NCBI GenBank assembly: GCA_027257055.1
Contig: JAPVLO010000122.1
Span: 2,666,001-2,730,000, forward strand
Length of the DNA: 64,000 bases
Direction: 5' to 3'
DNA from: Cephalopachus bancanus
Lineage: Eukaryota > Chordata > Mammalia > Primates > Tarsiidae
Of the stretch, positions 1 through 11,440 are shown piece by piece. The notes beneath the pieces are model-generated. The model had not been told where the DNA came from and made no database searches. It worked only from the letters and a program-made list of their open reading frames with translations. Numbering within the stretch: the stretch's first letter is position 1; the number at the start of each line of letters is the position of its first letter. Made by a program: the position numbers and the translations under genes.

Positions 1-1666
<1,666 letters not shown>

Positions 1667-2020
1667 CCTGGTCCAGGACGGGAAAGAGCAGGGGTGGCGG
1701 GCGCGCGGGGGAAGCGAGGCGCCTCCTCCGTCTCTCCCGGTCCCCTCCAGCAGCCAATGTAATTACGGGGGAGGGGGTGGGGGAGAAAAACAAAAAGGAG
1801 GCACCCGTCGAGGCGCCTCCTCCTCGGGGGAGGCGGTCACCGCGCGCTGCTCGGGACAGCTGCCGCCGGCCGCATCCTCTCTCGGCCTCTCGGCCCGCGC
1901 GGCTCCTCGCCCGGCGCGGGCTCCGGCGGGGGCGGGCGGGGCAGGGGCAGGGGCGGCGGGGCCGGGTCGGGCTCCGGGAGGCGGGAGCGGGTGAGCGGCC
2001 CCGAGCGGCTTTACGATTGT
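1667..2020 (-). other. DLX2: DLX2 5' untranslated region (upstream limit estimated)
   Basis: GC-rich leader upstream of the ATG at 1666. The limit at ~2020 is inferred from a TATA-like TTAAAT at ~2048-2053 on the minus strand. No splice site is needed to join it to exon 1. Upstream open frames in this stretch have no recognisable product. Confidence 0.6.
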
Positions 2021-2110
2021 CTGCCAGGCGGGCTCCTGCAGGGTGGGCATTTAACACTTGTCACGTGAGCGCGGACGACGTCACCTAGCAACAGCCAATC
2101 AGAAGGCCGG
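2021..2110 (-). promoter_or_regulatory. DLX2: DLX2 core promoter
   Basis: Within 70 bp lie a TATA-like TTAAAT (2048-2053, minus), an E-box CACGTG (2062-2067), a near-consensus CRE (GACGTCA at 2077-2083, seven of eight bases) and a CCAAT box (2095-2099, plus orientation). CCAAT, CRE and E-box elements just upstream of a TATA-like box is a standard promoter layout, and the spacing gives a start site near 2020. Motif presence is seen; use is inferred. Confidence 0.6.
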
Positions 2111-2560
2111 GCCGGGGAGCTCCGGGCGCCCGGGACCGCCCGGCTGGGGGCGGGGTCCCAGGGCGGCGCGGCGGCGGCGCGGCCCCGGGTGCGCACGGGC
2201 GGCCGCTGATGGGAACCGCGGGGCGAGGGACCGAGGCGGGGACGAACCGCGGGAAGACAGAAGGCGTCTGGCCTCTGAGGGAGAAGTGGGTCCCCCACGC
2301 CATCCCGTGTGCAAGTGCCGGTTCCGGCGCTTCGTCCCCTCTTGTCCGAGGTCAATTTTCAAACGCGCGAATGCAAATACCTCGGCGCGAGAGCCCGGCC
2401 GGTCTTTCCTCCGCTCTTCCTCGAAGTGTCTGGCGCCTGCTCTTGGCAGCCACTCGGCACTTGACGCAGTCGATGGACTGAACGGGTCCACACCCCACGT
2501 ATAATACCCGCTCCCTAACCCATGCACGGGGATGTTAGGACTGTTCATTGGACAGCAGCT

Positions 2561-3925
2561 AAACGAGCTTTTCCTCGCTGCTTGAAAGAAAAACTACAGA
2601 AACCCAAAGGTGTCCTTGCCACGAATACATTTGAAACCACTTTCCCTGACTTACACTGTCCGGACACGCCGAGGCGCTGAGCAGTGATGCATGTCTGATG
2701 GGCAACTGACACCCGCAAAGCGATCCTGAGGGTGGAAAGTTGGAACAGACGGCCTTCAGGGTTCATTCCGACTCTGAATTCGACGTTTTTACGACCACGG
2801 AAATGGGAAACTAGGTCGGATTGTAGACGTATCAAGTCTAGATTCTGGCTGTATCAAGCCTTGGTAAACTTACAACAACAAATACAGGAAGTTTCATCTC
2901 GCACATTTCGTCTCACCCTGTCTTACAGTTTTGCGCCTCAGGACCCTGTTCCGTCCTTTCATTGCATTTTCTTTTTCTCCTCCTTTCTGAAAAGTCGGAA
3001 GGGGCGGCTTTCTGTCTCCGCCTCTGGTTGTTGGAAGCCTCGGCGCGCCACCGACGGACACAAGTCTCCTGGCCGCCAAGTCCGAAGTTCCTGCGGCAGC
3101 GCTTGCTTTGCGGCGCCGCCTGGTGGCCGGTGTGCGAGGTTGCGGCGGGCCCGGTAGACGGTCTAATCGCTCCCAGGCGCCAGCTTCTGAACCCCCCAAA
3201 AGAACAAAATAGTAATTAAAAGCCACAAAATTGTGCTAGTGCGCGCCATCTGAAGCACCTCTTCCTAAAGACATAACATGTCGCGGAAAGAACTTGTTAC
3301 AACAACTGTCTAATGGAAAACAAGTTGATACTTTCAAAAAATAGGATCTTTGGTCTTCTTCCCCAGAAAAACAAGTGTGTAATTATTCGCACAGCTGAAT
3401 AATGAGGCAGGTCATGCGCCTTCAAGTCTACCCGGATTTAGTTCCCAGCCTTCTTTTGGTGAAGGAAGGCCCCTGGATGGGGAAGTGTGAGCTTACGGGG
3501 AATGCTTGGCGTGAGCTCACCACCGCAGGACTGCCTGTCACCCTCGCCTGTGCTCTGCCTGCTTGGGGGGCCCCAGTTACAAAATCCACCCCTTGATGGT
3601 TAGTCACGATTGCCTTCTGGCGCCTTCACTTCGCATCCCAATTCCTTCTCTCTGCTACCGTAGTGGTAGCTGCTTAGACCAAATATAGAACAATTTTCCC
3701 CTGAAAATGAAAATTTAAAAACCCAGCTGCCATACATAGTCTTGCCTTCTTTTTCCAGCTCCTTTATTCTTCACATCCTCCAGACTTTTTCATGGTGGCA
3801 AGTTTGCTGTATTTCATCTCTTCACTCACCTCCATTAATTAACAGCCTAAAGTCCAGTTCAGTCGGGACCTGAAAAATGGTATCTTTCTGGAAGGAAATG
3901 ACTCTTGAGTCTCCTTTTATCTGGA

Positions 3926-3975
<50 letters not shown>

Positions 3976-4190
3976 GAGAAGACACCAGAGGCAATGAGCA
4001 AGGAGAGAAAGAAGCAGAACCCACAGTTGCATTTGGAGAATCAAGTAGAGACTTGAGTTATTAATTCCGACAATTTGAACCCAAATCTGGTTTGGTCAAA
4101 TCATCTGATTACTGCATCACAATATCCACACGGTTTCCTTACTTTGGCCAAAGTCAGAGAGCCAGTACAATAGAGAACTGACGGTTTTTT
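2561..4190. promoter_or_regulatory. DLX2 proximal 5' flank, non-coding
   Basis: No gene is recognised. Moderate-GC unique sequence with a short CpG-dense patch (~3040-3180). Homeodomain-type TAATTA cores occur at 3213-3218 and 3380-3385, and ATTAATTAA at about 3834-3842. A divergent non-coding transcript starts near DLX2 in humans (DLX2-DT), so part of this may be transcribed on the plus strand; no splice model can be supported from sequence alone. Confidence 0.45.
3930..3973. repeat. (TG)n microsatellite
   Basis: Uninterrupted GT dinucleotide run of about 22 units. It reads as poly-threonine/histidine on the minus strand, which explains the spurious ORF there. Confidence 0.97.
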
Positions 4191-4199
4191 TCACAGTTC

Positions 4200-5440
4200 A
4201 GAGCAGGGTGATGCCCCGCTCCGTAGTGATCTACGGGGAAAGGGAGCTAGAGCTGGGGGGCGGGGAGGAGCGGGGCGAGGGAGGAGGACAGGATGCTTGA
4301 GTGCGGCCCGTTTTCTGCTCGCCTCAGGGCGCCTTCTTCTCCCCTCTCTGAAGCCGGTTTTCTGTCTCTGCCCAGGAATCCTGTTGCCCCGCAGGAACAC
4401 GAAGAAGGGTCGGGGGACATGGGGAGCTCGCTGTCTCTGCTCTGGCCGTGCGTGCCCCAGTCCCATCACCGAGACCTTCCGGCCGCGGATCCCGTGCCCC
4501 AGGCTGTCGCCGCGCTCGTCTGGTCCCGGAGTCGCCTCCGCCGGGAGCCCAGCGCCAGCCCTTGGCCAGGCGGGGATGGAGTCGTCATTCCCATTGTGGA
4601 GATGAACGCTGAGGCTCGAGAACGGCAACGACCTCCCTGGCGTTGGGTGCCCCTCCCCTGCCAGGCAGCCGCCTTCCTCGGTCGCCCTAGGGCAACTCAC
4701 ACGTGTTTACCGTAAACCTCGGTTGAACAGCTCCGGGTTTCCCGCAGTCTGCGGGCTTTGGAGGACAGGTCGGCCCTCAGCACCCCTCCCCTTCCCGCAA
4801 CTCCTCAACTCCCCCCCCCCCGCCCCAGCCTGGGCCAAGATTCCAGGACTTCGTCTAGCCCGGTGCTTTGCCTCGCTGGGCTGCTGGGCGTCCCGCACAC
4901 AGAAAGTCGGCGCAGATGGGTGCTGGGGGCGAGGGTGGAGGTTATGGAGAGCATGCCCCCTGCTGGGGAGCAGGGGCGGGAGCCCCGGCGCCCCGTGAGC
5001 GCCGGGGGCCGGGCCCTTTCTCTCTCGCCCACCCCGCTCGGGGCCACATGCGCGGCCGCGGGGCGGCGCTGTGACGCCCCCTTCGCACTCTCTCGTCGAG
5101 GGTCCCGGGAAGCAATGCCCGTTTAGGTGCCACTCCTTTGTGGTTTTGTCCCCGATGTAGCTGCAGCAACTTGCGCTTTGGGGTCTGCCCTAGATCTCCC
5201 AGGACGCTGGGAGAGGGCGGGAATTTGGCTGAGAAGCTCCCAGCTCTGCCTGTCCGCCATCAGGCCGGCAGAGCCCCGGCTCCTCCTCCGTCCGCCGGTT
5301 GCGGCTTCTTGGGACAACTCTGGCCCGATCCTTTTGCACGGCTAGGGTCGTCCTCACCCCGGTTTTCCCTGCTCGCTCCTAACGCAGCCTCGAGGGACGC
5401 GGGGAGCCATCGGCTCCCGGCAGCCCCTTAGGCCCGTAAG
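4200..5440. promoter_or_regulatory. CpG island upstream of DLX2
   Basis: CpG-rich unique sequence with GC boxes, NotI-like GCGGCCGC (~5053) and a C-homopolymer at ~4810. The open frames on both strands overlap one another and match no family I know. Best read as a second CpG island of the DLX2 domain or the promoter of a divergent lncRNA. Confidence 0.6.
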
Positions 5441-5444
5441 CACA

Positions 5445-5517
5445 TGGGATCCCTGACGCCCAGCACTTTGGGAGGCTGGAATGCCGCTTGAGCCCAGGAG
5501 TTCGAGACCAGCCTGGG
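5445..5517 (+). mobile_element. Alu left-arm fragment
   Basis: CCCAGCACTTTGGGAGGCTG ... GAGTTCGAGACCAGCCTGGG is the 7SL-derived left arm. Both ends are lost. It is the repeat nearest to DLX2. Confidence 0.8.
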
Positions 5518-5915
5518 TCTTGAGCTCACAGGTGTTTTTTTGGCTTTTGTTTTTTTTCCTTCACAGACCGGGCAAGAGGACACAATGGAAACACCGGGGA
5601 AAACCCGTAGGAGGGGTGACTCGGGCCTGTGCAGAGCAGGCGGATACGCTGGTCTCCCCGGGCACCGCAGCCCCCCAGCCGCATCCTCACCTCTCCTTTC
5701 AAGGCCTTCAGCTCCGGGATTGTCTCGGATTTCCGCATCTGTAGCTCTGCACTCCCTCGCCACCCCTGAGCTTGAGAGTCTTAGGCAGCCGCTGCTCTTC
5801 TTCCTTCCATGCCAGGCTTTGTGCCAGGCGCTGGGGTCTTGTCCTCTAGTAGCGTGCAGTCTCGTGGAGAAAGAGATTGTCAGCAATTAAAAAAATATAT
5901 ACATATATATGTATA

Positions 5916-6024
5916 TAGGGTCTCGCGTGTTGCCCAGGCTGATCTCGAATTCCTGGGCTCAAGCGGCACTCCAGCCTCCCAAAGTGCTGGGATTACAAGC
6001 GTGAAATCACCGCTCCCGGCTGCC
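5916..6024 (-). mobile_element. Alu left-arm monomer fragment
   Basis: GTTGCCCAGGCTGATCTCGA ... CCTCCCAAAGTGCTGGGATT is the reverse complement of an Alu left arm. It follows a short (TA)n stretch and abuts a MIR. Confidence 0.85.
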
Positions 6025-6027
6025 AGC

Positions 6028-6220
6028 GTTTATTTATTGAGCATTTATTGAGCACCTGGCGTTTTGCCAAGCCCTTTACCTTCGGTATGCCACTAACTTC
6101 TGGGCCTCGCCCTAGGTGGTGGGGACACAGTATCACCTTCGTGGAGAAAACCGAAGGTTAGACCAAATCACTTGCTTACCGACACGCGACAGAGTCCGGA
6201 CTCGAACTCAGATCTGACCA
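6028..6220 (-). mobile_element. MIR SINE, minus strand
   Basis: Reverse-complement MIR: ATTTATTGAGCACCTGGCGT at the 3' side, GGTTAGACCAAATCACTTGC in the core and a tRNA-like GGACTCGAACTCAGATCTGA at the 5' end. Ancient mammal-wide element. Confidence 0.7.
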
Positions 6221-6660
6221 CAGGGACAAGGCCGCTGGAGCGCCGGACTGGGGTTCTGGCGGTGAGAACCGGGACGAGGCCGCAGTTCGCCCACCCTCCC
6301 CGGCCCGGGGCTGCGAGCTCAGGGAACAGACGGGAGCGGGCTCTGGCGGCCTGAGGCCGACCGCGCCCTGACGGCCCCGAGGAGCAGACCGGAAGGTCGC
6401 CCCCCCTGCTCCGGGAGCCCCGCGCAGAGGGTGAGCCCGGAAGGACCCCGAAAAGATTCCCGAGCAGACTCGCGTGTCCCTGGGGAGGGTGCGGGGCGGG
6501 CGCCCCCTGGCTTCGCCGGCCGAGTCGAGCTCCGGGACGATGTCCCGTCCCCGCCAGGATTCCGCCTGGGCTCACCTTTGCGCCCCGCTGGCGTGTGAGT
6601 AAGCCCGAGGGGCTTGAATGAGCGGATGCTCGGCATCTCTAGCCACGACCCTTCTGCGGC
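6170..6660. promoter_or_regulatory. CpG-rich patch
   Basis: High CpG density between ~6180 and ~6600, overlapping the 5' end of the MIR. No conserved coding content was recognised in either frame set. Confidence 0.5.
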
Positions 6661-7021
6661 CCTGGGTCATCCGTTTAGCATGCTCCTAGAACTTTCAGAC
6701 CCAGGCTCGCCGTCTGCCTTCCTGGTCTTTCTGACCCTACTCAGACCCGTTTCTCTTCTATTCAGTGATTAAAACAGAGGGTGAGAGCTGGGTCACTCGA
6801 GCTTCGAGGGCGCCCTGCATGGGGCAAGGGGTCCCCCGGGCTTCGAGGCGCTGGGCCAGTGGCCTAACTGGGATCCGAACGCACAGGCCCCACACGCAGG
6901 GCACACCACAGGTGGGCAAGCTCTGGCGGGCGAGAGACATGCGTTCCCCTTCGATGGCCAAAAGCTGCCGGATCTCGGCGCCCGACGTGAGGGCCACGAA
7001 CACCGATGGACTAAGTTACAC

Positions 7022-7176
7022 TGGCCACGCCCTCCCACACCCTCCACACCCCCACGCGCCTCCCACGTCCCCTCTCCCACATCCCTCCCCCACGTCCGTC
7101 CTTCAAATGCCCCCCACGTGCCCCCTCTTTCCCCCCACGTTCTCCCCATATCCCCTCTACATCAACACCCCCCTCC
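7022..7176. repeat. C-rich CCCACGT-type minisatellite-like tract
   Basis: Repeated CCCACGT/CTCCCAC words in almost pure pyrimidine-rich sequence (CCTCCCACGTCCCCTCTCCCAC-like units). It is degenerate rather than a clean tandem array. The C-run clusters could form an i-motif, with G-quadruplex on the opposite strand. Confidence 0.7.
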
Positions 7177-7239
7177 CCCGGCTAACGAAAGCCCTAGACC
7201 CCACGACCGCTGGGATGTTCGCTTTGGACTTTCAGCTGC

Positions 7240-7580
7240 ACTCACACTGAGCCCTAAGACTTGTGCAAACGGCTCTCAACAAAGTTTCTTCTCAAGTCTG
7301 AAAGAAAGCAGTCTCCGACGCCACCCGCCCCTGAGTTGCGGGCTCCCGCAGGGGACGTTTGTGTCGGGGCGAGCTGGGGTGAGCCACGCTGGGGGCTGCG
7401 CTGGGGCGCCTGGAGGACAGCGGCGTCCGCGCGTCTCGCGTGGATGGGCTCCGGCTGTCGGGTGGAACCCGCAACCGAGAGCCACGGAGAGGAACCTTTG
7501 CGCCGGCGCCGAGACCCAAGGTTCCTGGGCGGGGGTTGTGGGTACAGCGTGCTTCTGGGACGTTCAGAGCCCATTTCTCC
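7240..7580. promoter_or_regulatory. CpG-rich patch
   Basis: GC-rich unique stretch with many CpGs, flanked by lower-GC DNA. The ORFs in all frames are non-homologous shadows. It is probably the outermost island of the DLX2 upstream CpG domain. Confidence 0.5.
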
Positions 7581-7799
7581 GTCTGCCTTCCATGTCTGGG
7601 TCGTCAGTTTCTAGTCAGAACCATTTCTGTGTATTCAGTGGTTAACACACAAACACACACACGCACACACAGCACAAAACAGGGAGAACTTGGAAGGAAA
7701 CGTCTGAAACTGAGAGTACCCTTTTGGGTACAGGATTCCTTTCTCTTAGATCGAATTTCTCTTTCCACGACTCAGAGACCTCCTATCGATGCAAAAAGG

Positions 7800-7960
7800 A
7801 TAAACAAGTGGGCTCGGGAGTCCGACTTTGCGGGCTTAAATCACTGTTACTTCGTGGCCTTGGAAAAAAAGACTTAATTCTTCTGTACTTCTTGTTTGCA
7901 TCTGTGGAATGCAGGCAATAAGGATACCTCCCTCACGCGGTTATTGCCTGGAAACACGCC
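7800..7960 (+). mobile_element. MIR SINE
   Basis: GAGTCCGACTTTGCGGGCTTAAATCACTGTTACTTCGTGGCCTTGG is degenerate MIR core in plus orientation, ending near GGATACCTCCCTCACGCGGT. Confidence 0.6.
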
Positions 7961-8465
7961 ATTACGTATTCTTGTCTGCTGCCAGGTTTAGCTAGAAACT
8001 CAGCATTCTCGGGCCTAGGCTGCGTGGGTTGTAAACTGCCCAGGAGGCCTAGGAGGGGAGGTGTTCCCTAGGCAGCTTGCCGGTTCCTAAGCAGGCCTGT
8101 CCTGGCGGCGGCCAGGTGGGGGCAGACGCGGGCTCCAGGGGACCAGAACTGGCTAACTGGGGCGTGGGCCTCGGAGGCGGCCGCGTAGGGTGAGGCCCTA
8201 GGGATGGCGACGTGCAGGGCCGCCTGCAGCACTGAACTTTACAAAGACTGAACGCTACTCCTAAGCCATGCGTCCTTGCACTGTCCCTGTTCAGCACCCC
8301 GGGCAAAGCCCTCTCCCCCGTGCCAACTCTCACAGTAGCTAACCTGTGTGGCATACCAGGACTGCTTCTGTTCACGTGTGTGAGAATGGAGAAGTGGTAG
8401 GGGGAGGAACTTTGCAAGTTATCCACGGGAACTGACTCTGGGCAGCTATGCACGACTCCCTGTAT

Positions 8466-8768
8466 CCTTTTTATTTTTATTATTTTGAGTGGGGTTCTAG
8501 CTATGTTGCCCACACTGCAGTGCAGCTGCACGATTATGGTTTATGGCAGCCTCGAGCTCCTAGGCTCTCCTCCTGCCTCAGCTTCAGGAGTAGCTGGGAC
8601 TACAGGTGTGCATCACCATACCCAGCTCATTTTTTAAAAATTTTTTTGTAGAGATGAGGTCTCCCTATGTTGCCCAGGCTGGTCATGAACTCCTGGGCTC
8701 AAACAGTCCTCCCACCTCAGCCTCCCAAAGCACTGGGATTACAGGCGTGAGCCACTGCTCTCTGTCTC
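8466..8768 (-). mobile_element. Alu dimer, old (AluJ-like)
   Basis: Both 7SL arms are present in reverse complement: right arm first (GTTGCCCACACTGCAGTGC), middle A-rich linker as TTTTTTAAAAATTTTTTT, then the left arm ending at GGATTACAGGCGTGAGCCAC. It lacks the hairpin right-arm variant of the younger copies. Confidence 0.93.
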
Positions 8769-9364
8769 ATTCCTTTTAAATAAAAGGAAATGTTTTTACT
8801 GTTCAAAAAATTACAAAGTAACACATAGTGGCTATCGGAGTATCAAACAGGATTAGAAATATATTGGGCAAAATGCCTCTTAGGGCTCTCTCTAGACATT
8901 GGCAAGCATATGCATAAGTATATGCAAACGCATGTTGTTTGTTTTGTAAACATAGGATCAAACTGCTTAAATTTTTATATTTTTAGAAATCTTCTTTCCA
9001 GGTTAGCAGTTACAGAGCAACCCCTTTCTTTTTAGGAACTGTGTGAGGAATGCATCAAATTTAACTATTTTCATATGCATTGCCATTTAGATCATTTCCA
9101 ATATTTATAAACAACACTTGAGTAAATATCTTCTGGAGAGCTTTGCCTACATGCCTAATTATTTCTGGAAGTTAGAATCCTATAAGCGATTGTGGGTCAG
9201 CACTTTAATAGATACCACTAAGTTCCCCATTAAAAAGTACAACTTAAACTCTTTGCTAATTTCTTAGCACCCTCACCAAGAATGAGTTTTAGGAATCTTC
9301 ATTTTAATTTGCATAGCTTTATTATTAGTGGAGTTGAGTGTCTTTAGTACTGAGCTTTTTAATT
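8769..9364. other. AT-rich intergenic stretch, probably old LINE remnant
   Basis: No gene or clear repeat. Phrases such as CATTGCCATTTAGATCATTTCCAATATTTATAAACAACAC resemble antisense 3' portions of very old L1/L2 elements, but I cannot assign a family with confidence. Confidence 0.35.
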
Positions 9365-9478
9365 TTTTCTTTTGGAGAGAGTTGCCCAGCTGATCCTAAA
9401 CTTCTGGGTCCAAGGGATCCTCCTGCCCCAGGCTCATGAGTAGCTGGGACTACAGACGTGTGCCATCGTGACCGGCTT
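9365..9478 (-). mobile_element. Alu fragment
   Basis: Degenerate antisense Alu: GAGAGTTGCCCAGCTGATCC ... GAGTAGCTGGGACTACAGAC. Part of the middle is lost. Confidence 0.75.
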
Positions 9479-9652
9479 GTCTTTTTATTTGACTTTCTTC
9501 TGTGAACTACCTGTTTATGTCCTCTGTTCATCTTTCTCTTTTTCCTTCCCTTTTTCAATTTGTATAAATGTACGGGGCACAAGTGCACTTTTGTTACATG
9601 AATATATTGCACAATGGTGAGCATTCTTTTCTGTTTTTAAAAAATTGATTTG

Positions 9653-9948
9653 CACCGGGCACGGTGGCTCATAACCATAACCCCAGCAGCTTGGGAGGCG
9701 GAGGTGAGAGGATTGCCTGAGTCCAGAGATTTGAGACCAACCTGGGCCACTTGGCAAGACCTTGTCTCTACAACAAATCAAAAAATTAGCTAGGTGTGGT
9801 AGTGCATGCCTGTGGTTCCAGCTACTAGGAAGGCTGAGGTGGAAGGATCGCCTGAGCCCAGTAGGTCGATGCTACAGTGGCAGTGAGTGTACTACTGCAC
9901 TCTAGCCTGGGAGGCAGAGTAAGACTCTGACTCAAAACAAAACAAAAC
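9653..9948 (+). mobile_element. Alu dimer with TSD
   Basis: Starts ACCGGGCACGGTGGCTCA and ends in a CAAAACAAAACAAAAC tail. A 7-bp TSD TGATTTG lies at 9646-9652 and 9949-9955. The linker CTACAACAAATCAAAAAATTAG is of the lineage-specific type. Confidence 0.93.
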
Positions 9949-10182
9949 TGATTTGTAGGAAATCTTTACATATTGTGGTGATTAACTCTTTATCATGTCA
10001 ATATTTATCCCCAGTTAATTGCTTCTCTTGTACTTTTTTTTTTTTTTATTTCCAGTTCAAAAATTTTAAGTTTTGTTAGGCCAAATGTGTGACTCTTCTT
10101 TAGTACTTTCTGGACCTTCAGGTTATAATTATAGATGCCATCCTTACCCCAAGATTATAAAAATATTTGTCCATATTTTCTT

Positions 10183-10474
10183 TCTTTTTTTTTTTGAGTT
10201 GGAGTCTCACTCTGTCACCCAGACTGGAGTGCAGTGGCCGCTCCCGGCCACCGCAGCCCCGACCCGCTGGGCTCCGGCGATCCTTCCGCCTCAGCCTTCC
10301 AAGTAGCTGGAACTACAGGCGTGTGCTACCACGCCCGGCTAATGTTTTGATTTATTGTAGATATGAGGTCTTACCAAGTTGCCCAGGCGGGTCTCGAACC
10401 CGCGGCCTCAGGTAATCCACTCACCTCAGCCTCCCAAAGGCGCGGGGTTACAGTCTGAGCCACCGAGCCTGGCT
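10183..10474 (-). mobile_element. Young lineage-specific Alu dimer with 11-bp TSD
   Basis: Flanked by CATATTTTCTT at 10172-10182 and 10475-10485. Retains many CpGs and the GTGGCCGCTCCCGGCCAC right-arm hairpin, and the linker TTTTGATTTATTGTAGATATG. Low divergence from the copies at 40689, 53667 and 28000 suggests one recently active subfamily. Confidence 0.96.
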
Positions 10475-10532
10475 CATATTTTCTTCTAATGCTTTTAGAG
10501 TTAATATATACAGTAGTTAAAAGTGTAGACCC

Positions 10533-10801
10533 TGGCCAGGTGCAGTGGCTCACTTTGGGAGGCTGAGGCAAGAGGATTGATTGAGCCCAGCAGTTCGAGA
10601 CCAGCCTGGGTAACATATGGAGATCTCATCTCTACAAAACATCAAATAGCTGGATGTGGTGGCACATGCCTGCCTGTAGTCCCAGCTACACAGGAAGCTG
10701 AGGTGAGAGGATCACCTGAGCCCAGGAGGTCAAGGCTTGGTGAGCCATGTCCATACCACTGCCATTCAGGGTGACAGTGGAACCCCGACTCAAAAAAAAA
10801 A
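10533..10801 (+). mobile_element. Alu dimer with imperfect TSD
   Basis: GGCCAGGTGCAGTGGCTCAC to a poly(A) tail ending ~10801. Flanks GTAGACCCTGG and GTAGACTCTGG form an 11-bp TSD with one mismatch. A deletion has removed part of the left arm. Confidence 0.9.
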
Positions 10802-10802
10802 A

Positions 10803-11440
10803 GGTAGACTCTGGGCTCAAATCCTAACTAGTTAAATGCCAGCTGTGTGAACTTGACAAATTCAGTGTTTAATCAGAATAAAATTTCATGATTTAGACTA
10901 GCGATAGCGCAAATACTGTCTCCCCAAATCTGAATTTTGGGGAATGGAGATAAATCATTTCCCAATCTCCCTTGCAGTTTATGTGACCACGTGATTCAAT
11001 TCAAGGCGGTGAGACATGAGTGGAAGTTTTATGTGCTACCCTTGGGACCTTTAAGACAGAGATGAGACTCCTCCCTGCTTCCTTTCTTCTTCTACTGGCT
11101 GGAATCAGCTTCAGCTATGCAGATAACATGACCCTAGAGATATCACATAGGAGAATCAACCCTAGGGAAATATTCAACATTTATTTGGAAGATTATCTAA
11201 CCAAGAAATACACTTAATTTTTTAATTTTTAATTTTAAAAATCCAGTTTTTTGTATAGATGGGGGTCTTGCTATGCTGACCAGGCTGGTCTCAAACTCCT
11301 GGCCTCAAGCGATCCTCCTATTTTGGTTTCCTGAAGTGCTGGGATTACAGGCATGCACTACCACATCCAGCCTGAAATAAACTTCTTATATTTTAAGCTT
11401 CTGACTCTTGGGAATTAATATATATATATATATATATATA
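10803..11440. mobile_element. Unclassified ancient repeat with nested Alu monomer
   Basis: AATCTCCCTTGCAGTTTATGTGACCACGTG... and the downstream CTTATATTTTAAGCTTCTGACT have the feel of a mammal-wide LTR or hAT-derived repeat, with a short MIR-like piece at its left. An antisense Alu monomer occupies 11245-11372. The (TA)n run at 11416-11440 ends the block. No coding gene. Confidence 0.35.
11245..11372 (-). mobile_element. Alu left-arm monomer
   Basis: GTCTTGCTATGCTGACCAGG ... GAAGTGCTGGGATTACAGGC: a single antisense 7SL left arm with an AT-rich tail side at ~11225. Confidence 0.85.
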
